From Nostoc sp. UHCC 0302 (GTDB lineage Bacteria; Cyanobacteriota; Cyanobacteriia; Cyanobacteriales; Nostocaceae), in the NCBI RefSeq assembly GCF_038096175.1, contig NZ_CP151099.1:3598501-3662500 (forward strand): a stretch of DNA of 64,000 bases, in the 5' to 3' direction. Made by a program: the position numbers and the translations under genes. The notes under the pieces are model-generated. The model saw nothing but the letters and a program-made list of their open reading frames with translations, was not told the DNA's origin and searched no databases. How positions within the stretch are numbered: position 1 is the stretch's first letter; every line of letters starts with the position of its first letter. Of the stretch, positions 17,244-26,188 are shown one piece after another.

Positions 17244-17636
17244 TCAATATCCGAATCCAACCTGATCAGTGTCTTCTATCACACGCGATATTATTCCAGA
17301 ATCACTAATTTTACATCCACCACAACCTCTACATCCACCACAACCTCTACATCCACCGCAGCCACGGCATCCGCAACCACGGCAGCCACATCCACGGCAG
17401 CTACATCCATGGCATCCGCCGCAGCCACGGCATCCGCCGCAGCCACGGCATCCGCCGCAGCCACCACAATTAGCAAACCATCTTTGAGTAATCGGAGAGT
17501 CAGATTCTCCTGGCATTGCTAATTTTTCTAAAGCTGCTACTTCCTCATCAGACGACAGAAGTTGTTCTAGTTTGTCTACTTTATCTGCCAAACGCATATT
17601 TATGGTTTGTTGGGTCAGTGTTGTTTCTGCAAGCAT
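17244..17636 (-). CDS. TOMM precursor peptide with Cys/Gly-repeat core
   Basis: ATG 17636 is chosen because AGGAG at 17646-17650 sits 9 bases upstream; the GTG at 17642 is too close. The product is 130 residues. Residues 1-55 are an acidic, helical leader ([35 protein letters not shown]). The core, about residues 57-108, has 19 Cys in GGC, RGC, HGC, SC and GC units. A 22-residue tail ([22 protein letters not shown]) follows. Cys flanked by Gly is the preferred context for YcaO cyclisation, and the layout resembles the heterocycloanthracin group of Bacillus. Up to 19 thiazoles are possible. The leader is not of the nitrile-hydratase-like type usual in cyanobacterial TOMMs. Confidence 0.88.
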   Translation of the reverse strand: MLAETTLTQQTINMRLADKVDKLEQLLSSDEEVAALEKLAMPGESDSPITQRWFANCGGCGGCRGCGGCRGCGGCHGCSCRGCGCRGCGCRGCGGCRGCGGCRGCGGCKISDSGIISRVIEDTDQVGFGY

Positions 17637-17645
17637 TGTCACTTA

Positions 17646-17650
17646 CTCCT
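17646..17650 (-). promoter_or_regulatory. Ribosome binding site that decides the precursor start
   Basis: AGGAG on the minus strand lies 9 bases before ATG 17636 but only 3 bases before the alternative GTG 17642. Spacing therefore favours the ATG. Confidence 0.75.
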
Positions 17651-18320
17651 TTTAACTTCAACTTAATAGCCTGTCCGTAAATCTGCATTCAAATTTGTGA
17701 ATTCCGTGGATGATATTTTTAAATCAACCAGTTTTCACTTTTAAACAAGCAAATGTGAAGAATGACCAGAAAATAAGACAAAGATTAATTAATGTTTAAC
17801 TATCATCCCCATCCAGATATAGTTAAACAACAAACACTACAGTTTTTATTCAGAGTCTTAACTAGTCTACAAAAGATCGAAATCACCTGAAATCGCTTGA
17901 TTGTAAGTGCAGGAAAATACTAGGTCAGATTTGTTTTCCTAAAACCTTGTCTTTGATAAAAATTTTGCTATTGTTAGCGTCGTATTGTCTTGCTTTCGAT
18001 CATTTATTCTATTACAATATCTTTTTCTCTAGGTTTTTATTCTTTCTGAAGTAGTACTTTATTAATTATTAAAAGTACTCTTACTCTTTCTTAAGTAGGA
18101 TTATTTTTAGTTTTGCTAGCATCTAAGATATTAAGCTGCATCGTGTTACTCGTGCAGAGAAACTAAAAAAATTGAGAATACAAAGCATCTTGACGGTTAA
18201 GAGCAATTTTTGAATAGTGTTCATAGCAAATTTCAAATTGGTGAATATTACAACACAAGTCTCAAACTCAGGGATCAAAAATATTTTTCTTAACAAAGAA
18301 TAAAAAATCAGGTTTAATTG
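17651..18320. promoter_or_regulatory. Divergent upstream region of the TOMM cluster and its exporter
   Basis: About 670 AT-rich bases separate the precursor start from the ABC exporter start, which are transcribed in opposite directions. Both promoters must lie here. I see no confident -35/-10 pair, operator or further gene. Confidence 0.5.
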
Positions 18321-20144
18321 ATGAGCGATTTAAGAGTTTGGTTTGAAGACTACACTAGAGCTTTATTTCGTTCTCTACCCTTGTTATGGACAGCAGCACC
18401 GAAGGAAATGGTCTTTCTCGTTGCTGTCACTTTATTACAGGGGTTTCTCCCTGCTATAAGTGTTTGGATTACCAAGCTAGTGGTAGATACTGTAACAACG
18501 GCCTTGACATCGGGCAGAGAATTAAGCTACTCAATGTTGTGGCCTTTGGTAGCGGGATGGGTAGGAGCCTTGTTACTAGAGACGCTCTTGTATCCTTGGG
18601 TATTCGCACTTCAAGGAAATCTCAATGACAAGTTAACGGCTCACATTAGCTTATTGTTAATGGGTAAAGCTGATACTTTTCCAGACCTGAGCCGTTTTGA
18701 AGATTCTCAGTTTTATGATGAACTACAACTTCTCCAAGAACAAGTCAGCTATAAGCCGTTGAACTTACTGGAGAATTTGGTTGAATTAGGTCGGTCTTTT
18801 GTGACACTCATTGTGATAGTTGGGCTACTAATTCCCCTAGCTTTTTGGATACCACTGGTGATTGCGATCGCTACCATACCCCAAATAGTAGTTTCTTCCC
18901 AGTATGGAAAAGCTATTTGGCTAACTTTATTTGAGAACAGTCCTCAAGCTAGGAGAATGGAGTATTACACTTCGGTGATGCTCACTGATACCTATGCCAA
19001 AGAAATGAGGTTGTTTCAGCTAGGTTCGTTTTTTACCGGGCGTTACCTGCAAGCATTCCAGTCTTTACATCAATCTATGCGCCATCTGAGGGGCAAGCAA
19101 GCATTTTGGTCATCTAGCTTAGCTATTCTAAGTACTTTAGGGAATGGTTTTTCTTTTTACTGGGTAGTACAAAAGGCTTTCAGCGGAAACTTTAGCCCAG
19201 GAAGTGTACTTCTGTTCGTACAGTCATTAACTTACTTCCAGAATAATCTAGAAAGATTTATTGCTAATTGGCTGGATCTGTTTGAAAATATTCTTTATAT
19301 GCAGCAGTTTTTCAACTTTCTCGATAGTCCAATCCCAATGCCGCTGAGCATACCTGGAGAGAAAGTACCAACTCCGATTCGTTCAAGCATTACTTTTGAA
19401 AAAGTTGACTTTTGCTACCCAGATGGTCGATTAGCCCTCAAAGATATTTCTTTTACCCTATACCCTAGGCAAACAGTAGCCATAGTAGGAGAAAATGGAG
19501 CTGGTAAAACTACTCTAGTTAAGCTGTTGACTAGATTATACGATCCAACTACAGGAAGTATTTTAGTTGATGGCATAGACTTGAGAAATTTAAATTTAGA
19601 GCAGTGGCGACAGCAAATTGCTGGAGTTTTTCAGGACTTTGGTCACTATGCGCTCACACTGGGAGAAAATATCGCTTTAGGAAACCTAGCAGCCCTAGAG
19701 CGTCCAGATATTCTGAGATATGCAATTGAAAAAGCCGATATTGCCAAACTAGTTGATCATTTTCCCACAAAAGAGGATACACCGCTGGGCAAGCAGTTTG
19801 GCGGTACAGAACTTTCTGCAGGTCAATGGCAAAAGTTAGCTCTGGCTCGTGCTTTTGTCCGCCAAGAAGCCCAACTATTACTTCTGGACGAGCCTACTGC
19901 TGCGCTTGACCCCCGCAGCGAGTCTGATCTCTACCTTCGTTTTATTGAGCTAACTGAGGGCAAAACTACCATCCTGATTACCCACAGATTGGCTTCAGTA
20001 CGAATGGCTGACCGAATCTTAGTCCTTAAAGCTGGCCATTTAATTGAGGATGGCACTCATCAGGAACTTTTACAGCATGGAGGCGAATATACTACACTGT
20101 GGAATATGCAGGCACAACAGTACGGCATTTCTGCTCAACATTGA
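18321..20144 (+). CDS. ABC exporter, fused permease-ATPase
   Basis: The 607-residue protein (ATG 18321; a TTG directly upstream is possible) has an N-terminal transmembrane half (about 1-340, several hydrophobic segments such as MVFLVAVTLLQGFLPAIS) and a C-terminal ATPase. Walker A is GENGAGKTT near residue 390, the signature is LSAGQ (Ala for the usual Gly), Walker B is LLLLDEPTAALD, and the H-loop is ITHRLAS. There is no N-terminal C39 peptidase, so leader removal must be done by another enzyme. It is divergent from the TOMM genes and most plausibly exports the modified peptide or gives self-immunity; that link is inferred from position. Confidence 0.85.
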   Translation: MSDLRVWFEDYTRALFRSLPLLWTAAPKEMVFLVAVTLLQGFLPAISVWITKLVVDTVTTALTSGRELSYSMLWPLVAGWVGALLLETLLYPWVFALQGNLNDKLTAHISLLLMGKADTFPDLSRFEDSQFYDELQLLQEQVSYKPLNLLENLVELGRSFVTLIVIVGLLIPLAFWIPLVIAIATIPQIVVSSQYGKAIWLTLFENSPQARRMEYYTSVMLTDTYAKEMRLFQLGSFFTGRYLQAFQSLHQSMRHLRGKQAFWSSSLAILSTLGNGFSFYWVVQKAFSGNFSPGSVLLFVQSLTYFQNNLERFIANWLDLFENILYMQQFFNFLDSPIPMPLSIPGEKVPTPIRSSITFEKVDFCYPDGRLALKDISFTLYPRQTVAIVGENGAGKTTLVKLLTRLYDPTTGSILVDGIDLRNLNLEQWRQQIAGVFQDFGHYALTLGENIALGNLAALERPDILRYAIEKADIAKLVDHFPTKEDTPLGKQFGGTELSAGQWQKLALARAFVRQEAQLLLLDEPTAALDPRSESDLYLRFIELTEGKTTILITHRLASVRMADRILVLKAGHLIEDGTHQELLQHGGEYTTLWNMQAQQYGISAQH

Positions 20145-20154
20145 CACATTCGCT

Positions 20155-20218
20155 GGCTAAGGTCGGAGTGTCACCACTCCGCCTAGCTTACAGAACCGTA
20201 CGTGATACCAATTCACGA
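20155..20218 (-). other. Probable group II intron 3' end (domain V/VI fragment)
   Basis: On the minus strand the text CACGTACGGTTCTGTAAG is the 3' strand of a bacterial group II intron domain V. It is followed by a GC hairpin (GGCGGAGTGG...CCACTCCG type) that could be domain VI. The 5' half of domain V is missing where the IS4 element begins. A matching upstream piece lies at 22978-23090. Confidence 0.5.
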
Positions 20219-20243
20219 AAATCTTGATACATATAAATTTCTC

Positions 20244-21711
20244 GTAGGGACACGGCATTGCCCATTGGTGTCAACTTAAGAAGATTTTGCCCAAATTTGT
20301 TGGGTGTAAGCGTCAATCTGTCGATGGCGCTTACGCCTGGTTTTGACTAATCCAAAGAGCTTTTGATGTTCCACAAGATAGGGAACAGCGTCAGATGCCT
20401 CACCACGTAGAATAGCTTGAGAAAAATGGTATAAACCACGAAAAACCATCTCTGTAGAAATCAGGTCTAATGGTTGATTCAATGCGATGGCAACATCGAT
20501 AGATAATTGATTGAGAACAGCATAAAAAATCCAAGTGGCAAAGATTTGAATTTGGACACCGTTAGTATCACCAACCCAGATATAAGCCAAACCCAAAAGT
20601 CGTTTGGTGAGCAAAAATGCGTCTTCAACACGCCAACGCCGACGATATAATTCACAGACTTACTGTGCAGATAAAATGTGCGGGTCAAGTACGTTTGTTA
20701 GGTAGTAGTACCAAGTTGAACCCCACAAAACAGAAACTAAGCGTACTTGTCGTTGACAAGGATTCGAGCGATATTCCCCTAGAGAAATAATTTCATCGCG
20801 GTAGAATGTAGCATCAGTCAAACAACGGATTACCCTATAAGCAGTTTTTTCTCGAAGTCGTGTCAAGAAAAACTTATTAGATGCGGTAAACGCATCGAAC
20901 CAAGGGAATTTAAAAAACCCTAAATCAAAAATTAGTAATCCACCAATTGGCAGGCGCTCTAGTAATTGCTCACACCAGATTTTATCGTTAGCTTTACTGT
21001 TGTTTGTATACCAGGTTGTTACGGGATGATGATGAAATGCCTCTACCACCATCATGATTTTCCCAGCAAGTGTTTTTTGTTGTCCTTGCAGTGCTTTGAG
21101 TTTTCTTCTGAGTGCTTCTAGTGTTGACCCATCTGCAATCCAGATTGCTGTGAATTTTCCACATACTAGCTGCCAATTCTCTGGTACTGCCTGATTTTTT
21201 GGTTGTGTACTAATTCTTGCCATTACTTGCTCAAATATTTGTGCAAACAGTTCTATTGGCAATGTTCGCAATCTTTTTGACAATGCTTGGGTACTTACCA
21301 ACATTGGTTCTACCCATAACAATCCTTCTTGTGACAAGACCCTCATTACTTCTCTTAATCCCGGAATCTGTCGATAGACTAAACTCACAACGATCGCCAT
21401 CATCACTGGCAGAGTCAATATTCTGTCTCGCCATTTTTTCTTTTGTTCTGGCTCTTGTCCTGGTTTGTGTTCATAGGATTTGAGCGGTTTAAAGTTCAGG
21501 GGCGATAGCAATGAAAATATCTGTTTCTCGATTTCCTCTATCGGTGGCGCTGGGATATGTTTTTGTTGCCGTAGGTCTGGGTTGCCAATTCTAGCTGGTC
21601 TTTTCCTCGCCATGATGTATCACTAAGAACATCTCTATAGATGTTCTTAGATTACATCTGATCCTCACTTTTTGCTTAAGTTGACACCAATGGGCATTGC
21701 CGTGTCCCTAC
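20244..21711 (-). mobile_element. IS4-family element with 37-bp perfect terminal inverted repeats
   Basis: GTAGGGACACGGCATTGCCC... at 20244-20280 is repeated in perfect inverse at 21675-21711. The interval is 1468 bp and contains one transposase gene. No clear target duplication is visible beside the ends. The perfect ends suggest fairly recent transposition, although the transposase carries a stop. Confidence 0.8.
20276..21613 (-). pseudogene. IS4-family transposase with one in-frame stop
   Basis: The frame runs from MARKRPARIGNPD to WAKSS in a single phase, broken only by TAA at 20660-20662 between DPHILSAQ and VCELYRRRWRVEDAF. The first 317 residues hold the two catalytic Asp (IWIADGSTLEAL and LLIFDLGFF). 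The C-terminal part, after the stop, holds the Y2R3E6K box with the catalytic Glu. It is a relative of the element at 26156-27774. One base change would restore it, or a complete copy elsewhere could mobilise it in trans. Confidence 0.85.
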
Positions 21712-21759
21712 CAAAGTATTTGTATCATTCTTAAAGTGAAATGGTAAGCTAATCAGCAT

Positions 21760-22910
21760 TTAAGCTGCAACATAGCTGAAATTAGTTTTATGTTTGATTT
21801 TCCGATGCCACTTAATCACTAACTCGCCTTGATTCAACAACTTATCTAGCAGTGTTTGTAATTCATCTACTGATTTAAATAAGCGATGAGCAATATATTC
21901 TTTACATGAATGCCAAACTAATTCGATAATGTTATAGTCAGGGCTATAAGCAGGCAAGAACTCTAAAATAAAATTCGGGAACTCTTGGGATATTTTAGCT
22001 AGAATATCTTTGCGTTTATGAAAACTAGCATTGTCTAAAATTAAAATTATCTTTGGCCCATACTTCGAGAAATCTTTACCCACATTTCCTTTACTTACCC
22101 ACTCTTGTTTTATTAGTTCATTTAATTGTTGTAATTGCTCATAAAAAATATCTGCATTTCCCTTTTTTACAAAAAAGCATACGCGTTTCCGGTCTAATTC
22201 TCGAATTGCTCCCATGACGTTTACTCGACCACAACGTCGTTGTCCTGGAATATTCTTGCGTTTTCCTTTTTTACCCCAACCCTTGCGACGAATCACGCGT
22301 AAACTAAAACCACTCGTCGCGCGGGTACGCGCGCCCGCTACGCTAACGTCCAAAACCATACCTGCAAACGCTCTGGCTGTTCTCGCGCTATTGATAAATA
22401 TTGAGCAAGTTTTTCTTTAAACTTCGCTCTCTCTATTGGGTTTTGTTTATCTTCCAGGTTATACTTAGCCCAGATATAGCTATACTTTTTTCGCTTTAAT
22501 ATCCTCCTTACTTGAGAGCTACTTAAATCAATTCCTGTTTTTTCGGTTAAATATGTAGCTAGTCGCTCTGCTGTCCATTTTCCAAATTCATACCCTAAAT
22601 CTGAGGGTTCTTGGTCAACAGTTTTTAATAACAGTTCAATATATTCAGGCGTAGCTTTTCGGTAATATTCGTCCTCTCTTTTATTATGTAGAGTTTCCAA
22701 ATTATCAGGATCACCGTGCATACACCAATATGCTACTGTTCTATGCGAACAACCTAAAAATTTAGCAATCTCGTATTGTGGTTTCCCATCATTCTGTAGC
22801 AGAATAATGAGAATTCTTTCCCTGACGTGTGGCTGCTCGCTCTCTTTCAGAGCTTGTTGTAGCTTACTAACTTGTGACGGCGTTAAAAAGTTCTTGGCTG
22901 GTGGTGGCAT
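21760..22910 (-). pseudogene. IS630-family transposase disrupted by a palindromic repeat
   Basis: The N-terminal frame (22338-22910) has the tandem HTH domains of IS630 proteins (FLTPSQVSKLQQALK, QYEIAKFLGCSHRTVAYW). The C-terminal frame (21760-22359) has DDE text: ILDNASFHK with the second Asp, and LPAYSPDYNIIELVW with the final Glu. At about 22313-22346 a palindromic 32-bp insert (GTAGCGGGCGCGCGTACCCG core) flanked by ACG on both sides breaks the gene exactly at the first catalytic motif, between VWFW and SGFSLRV. It changes the frame and adds a TAG. Confidence 0.85.
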
Positions 22911-22977
22911 CTTTGCTTTGAAACGTCTTCATCTTTCTATTATGCAACTTACGTGCCGATTAGCTTATGAGTTAGGG

Positions 22978-23090
22978 TAGGTAGCCAGCGAGTTACCAGT
23001 ATTGGCACTTTTCCAATCAGCCCCCTCCAAACTACGCATGAGCTTTTCTTCAATCGCGCCCGTTGAGCGCTCACTTCTTGTACCAATAAA
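22978..23090 (-). other. Probable group II intron fragment, upstream part
   Basis: On the minus strand this stretch contains GAAAAGCTCATGCGTAG, TTTGGAGGGGGC and AGTGCCAATACTGG, phrases typical of the region just before the intron-encoded protein in bacterial group II introns. With 20155-20218 it would bracket the two insertion sequences, which would have replaced domain IV and the reverse transcriptase. The identification rests on remembered motifs. Confidence 0.4.
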
Positions 23091-23495
23091 AATTTATGTA
23101 ATTTTATTACTCAGTAAAAAAGCAAAACCCTTGATTTAGCCATAAAAGCTGATAAAAATCAGGTAGCCTTGTGGCGCATCTTTTGACTTTATCTGAGCTT
23201 CTACGTAGAGGTGCAAGATATGAGAAGAGCGATCGCCCAGTTCAATTATGAATGTGGCTTTAAGAACAATGTTGGCTTCTTTAAATTTGTAGGAATCAAG
23301 TTTCGTGAGGTCAAGGATGTTATTAACGACCTTCATGCAAGTGCGATCAACCGTTTAAAAACTCGCCAAGGCTATCAAGCAAAAATTTTACAAAATATTA
23401 TTTCCAAACTGAATTAAGTTGAATTAAGTTAGTTAATAAAACCAGAAAATTAAGGGTAATTGAATACATAATTGTAAAAAGTCAGGTAAAAAATT
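23091..23495. other. No confident gene
   Basis: Overlapping frames on both strands (23136-23336 minus, 23211-23417 plus) have some protein-like text, such as NDLHASAINRLKTRQGYQAK, but no family I can name. One may be a truncated gene. The sequence from 23418 is the leader region of the cyclooxygenase homologue. Confidence 0.35.
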
Positions 23496-25124
23496 ATGGC
23501 TGTAAAAAGAGACACATCTAAAGATGGGTTAGGCAACAAACTTCAGATATACCTTCTAACAAACTTTAAAGGTATTTGGAAATTTCTCCAAAGCAACAAA
23601 TATATTGCACGTAAAGTTAATAAAGCTTTGCTTAACAGTCTCATCTATAAAATTCCGACTCGTCCTAATCCCTACAGTATGATGATTCTAGATGAGCATA
23701 TTCCTGATACTAAAATTCCTAAGAAAACCGATACTTATACTTCCTGGGAATCACTCAACGATCGCACTTATACAGGACGACATCTACCGCCTGATCCGAA
23801 GTTAAATGCGGAGGGTAATCTACCCAACATTGAAGAGCTGGCTATTCTATTCCGTAAAAAAGATGGTAAGACTATTTATTCTACCAAATCAACTATGCTG
23901 TTTCCCTATTGGGTACAGTGGTTTACAGATAGCTTTCTTCGTCTTAATCACTACAATAAACTAAAAAATACTTCAAACCATGAAATTAATTTGTGTAATG
24001 TTTATGGTTTAACCAGAAAACAAACATATCTTTTAAGAAGTTTTCAAGGAGGTAAATTAAAAACTCAGAAACTTAAACGCAAAGATGGTGTAGAAGAAGA
24101 ATATCCTTTATTTTATTATGCTGATCCAGCACAGAATCAAGTTAGCCCTGAATTTGAGGGGCTTTATGAACCTCTTAATGATGAAAAAAGACAGTCCGTA
24201 GATAAAAAACAATATATGTTTGCGATGGGAGTAGAACGAGCAAATGTGCAAATAGGCTATGTCATGCTCAATACTCTATGTCTTAGGGAACATAATCGTC
24301 TCTGTGATGAATTAGCAAAGAATTATCCAGATTGGGATGATGAACGCCTTTTCCAAACCGCGAGAAATATTCTCATGGCAATTATTCTTAAAATAATTAT
24401 GGAAGAGTACATCAACCACATAACTCCCTATCACTTTAAGTTGTTTGCTGATCCTGAAGCTTTTACTAAGGAAAGTTGGCATCGTCCCAATTGGATGGCA
24501 ATTGAGTTTGACTTTGTTTATCGCTGGCATAGTGCAATTCCAGAAACCTTTAACTATGACGGTAAACCAACCCATATTGCTGCATCTCTCTGGAACAATA
24601 AGATGTTTATTGATCAAGGTTTAGGCGCATTGATGGAGGAAACTTGTTCCCAACCAGGTACAAAAATTGGTTTATTCAACACGCCTGATATATTAGTTGA
24701 GCTAACCGAATTACCCTCAATTAGGCTGGGACGGCAGTTGCAATTGGCAAGCTACAACGATTACCGCCAAATCTGCGGTTTCCCCAGAGTGACTAGATTT
24801 GAGCAAATTACTGGTGATGAATTTGCTCAAAAGAAACTTAAAGAATTATATGGTCATGTTGATAATATTGAGTTTTTTGTGGGGCTTTACGCCGAGGATG
24901 GGCGAAAAAATTCAACTATTCCTCCGCTGGTAGCACGCTTAATTGGAATTGATGCTTTTTCTCAGGCGCTAACTAATCCTTTACTATCACCCAATATCTT
25001 CAATAAAGAAACTTTTTCTCCTGTGGGTTGGGAAATTATTCAGCATACCAACACAGTCTCGGATTTAGTTAATCGCAACGTTCCTGCAACAGACAAAAAG
25101 TACAAAGTTACTTTTGACCTTTAA
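23496..25124 (+). CDS. Cyclooxygenase-like haem peroxidase (prostaglandin synthase homologue)
   Basis: The 542-residue protein aligns by eye along its length with animal COX. Shared blocks include VYGLTRKQTYLLRSFQGGKL, LREHNRLCDELAKNYPDWDD, ERLFQTARNILM and ITGDEFAQKKLKELYG. The catalytic radical Tyr385 corresponds to Tyr342 and the proximal haem His388 to His345 (FVYRWH). The aspirin-target Ser530 corresponds to Ser489 (DAFSQALTN). The distal peroxidase His207 is replaced by Asp145 (VQWFTDSFL), while the neighbouring Gln203 is kept (Gln141). EGF and signal segments are absent, so it is cytosolic. Fatty-acid dioxygenation is plausible, but classical peroxidase activity is doubtful. It has no obvious operon partner. 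Confidence 0.88.
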   Translation: MAVKRDTSKDGLGNKLQIYLLTNFKGIWKFLQSNKYIARKVNKALLNSLIYKIPTRPNPYSMMILDEHIPDTKIPKKTDTYTSWESLNDRTYTGRHLPPDPKLNAEGNLPNIEELAILFRKKDGKTIYSTKSTMLFPYWVQWFTDSFLRLNHYNKLKNTSNHEINLCNVYGLTRKQTYLLRSFQGGKLKTQKLKRKDGVEEEYPLFYYADPAQNQVSPEFEGLYEPLNDEKRQSVDKKQYMFAMGVERANVQIGYVMLNTLCLREHNRLCDELAKNYPDWDDERLFQTARNILMAIILKIIMEEYINHITPYHFKLFADPEAFTKESWHRPNWMAIEFDFVYRWHSAIPETFNYDGKPTHIAASLWNNKMFIDQGLGALMEETCSQPGTKIGLFNTPDILVELTELPSIRLGRQLQLASYNDYRQICGFPRVTRFEQITGDEFAQKKLKELYGHVDNIEFFVGLYAEDGRKNSTIPPLVARLIGIDAFSQALTNPLLSPNIFNKETFSPVGWEIIQHTNTVSDLVNRNVPATDKKYKVTFDL

Positions 25125-26188
25125 GGAATTGTAATATCCTAATATCGATGCAGTAGACTTGATAACAACATGAGTGTAGTGCCGTAGCATCAGAGTAAAA
25201 GAGCGATCGCTACTTTACCTCTATAAAAGATATTATGTCGTTCAAGTCATCTCCCACATATTTATAATCACCAGCACTATACTCACGGCATTTACCACCA
25301 GTTTCATGTTGGCATACACGTACCACTGTATCTGGTGGCACGCGTAATGAGCTAATAGTGTCATTACCAACAATACTTAAATCACCTTCGTTAGCTTTAT
25401 ATACTCCTGGACTTGTAGGAAAAGATTGGGAAGCCCCAGTAAAGTTGGCGTCTTTGTAGACCTTAACCTGTTGTGGTGGCTTGTAAGAGAGCTTGTAGAT
25501 GGTGCCACTATAGTCATCCGAAATTAACAAATTGCCTTGCTGGTCGACTACCATATCCACAGGTCGCCCCCAGACTTCTTGCGTTGCTGTAAGTAGCCAG
25601 CCGCTTACTAAATCTATCTGGTCTTCTAAAGTCTTTGTTGTACTATCCCAAGGAAAGTAAGCTATTTTGTAGCCCGTTTTCTGCTTCCGATTCCATGAAC
25701 CGTGCAGCGCCACTACTGCCCCAGTTGAGTAGAGGCTGGGAAACTCTGTATTTTGTAAGAATGTTAGCCCCAAGGGAGCCGAATGTGCTTGGATGCCCTT
25801 GCTAATCCTGTCCATCTGATTGCAATTAACGTGTCCATCAGCATTGAACTGATAGTCGCGGTCAAACGGCATATTGTTGAAGCCATTGGACGTATCAGGA
25901 TTGGGGTTGCAGAATGGCCAACCATAATTGCCGCCATCTTTGACTTGCGTGAACTCCTCTGGAGGATGGTTGTCCACGTAGGACTCAATAACCTTACCGT
26001 AGTTGCCAGTACTATCGTTGAAGGGATAAGCGATGTTGTCTCGATTATTAACGACTACCCAGAGGTCATTTGTATTAGGTAAGAATGCTAACCCTTCGGC
26101 ATTACGTAAGCCTTGAGCAAAAAGTTTTTGATTGCTTCCATCAGCGTTGTACTGGCATCAGTGAGAGGTTAGAGTGATTGCACTTTTG

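Noticed and set aside
17269-17487. Pro/His-rich plus-strand frame opposite the precursor
   Set aside because: It is the antisense of the Gly/Cys core; the minus frame has a ribosome site, a leader and adjacent modifying enzymes.
17244-17636. Metallothionein as an alternative for the Cys-rich protein
   Set aside because: Metallothioneins lack this leader and Gly spacing and are not followed by SagC, YcaO and SagB genes.
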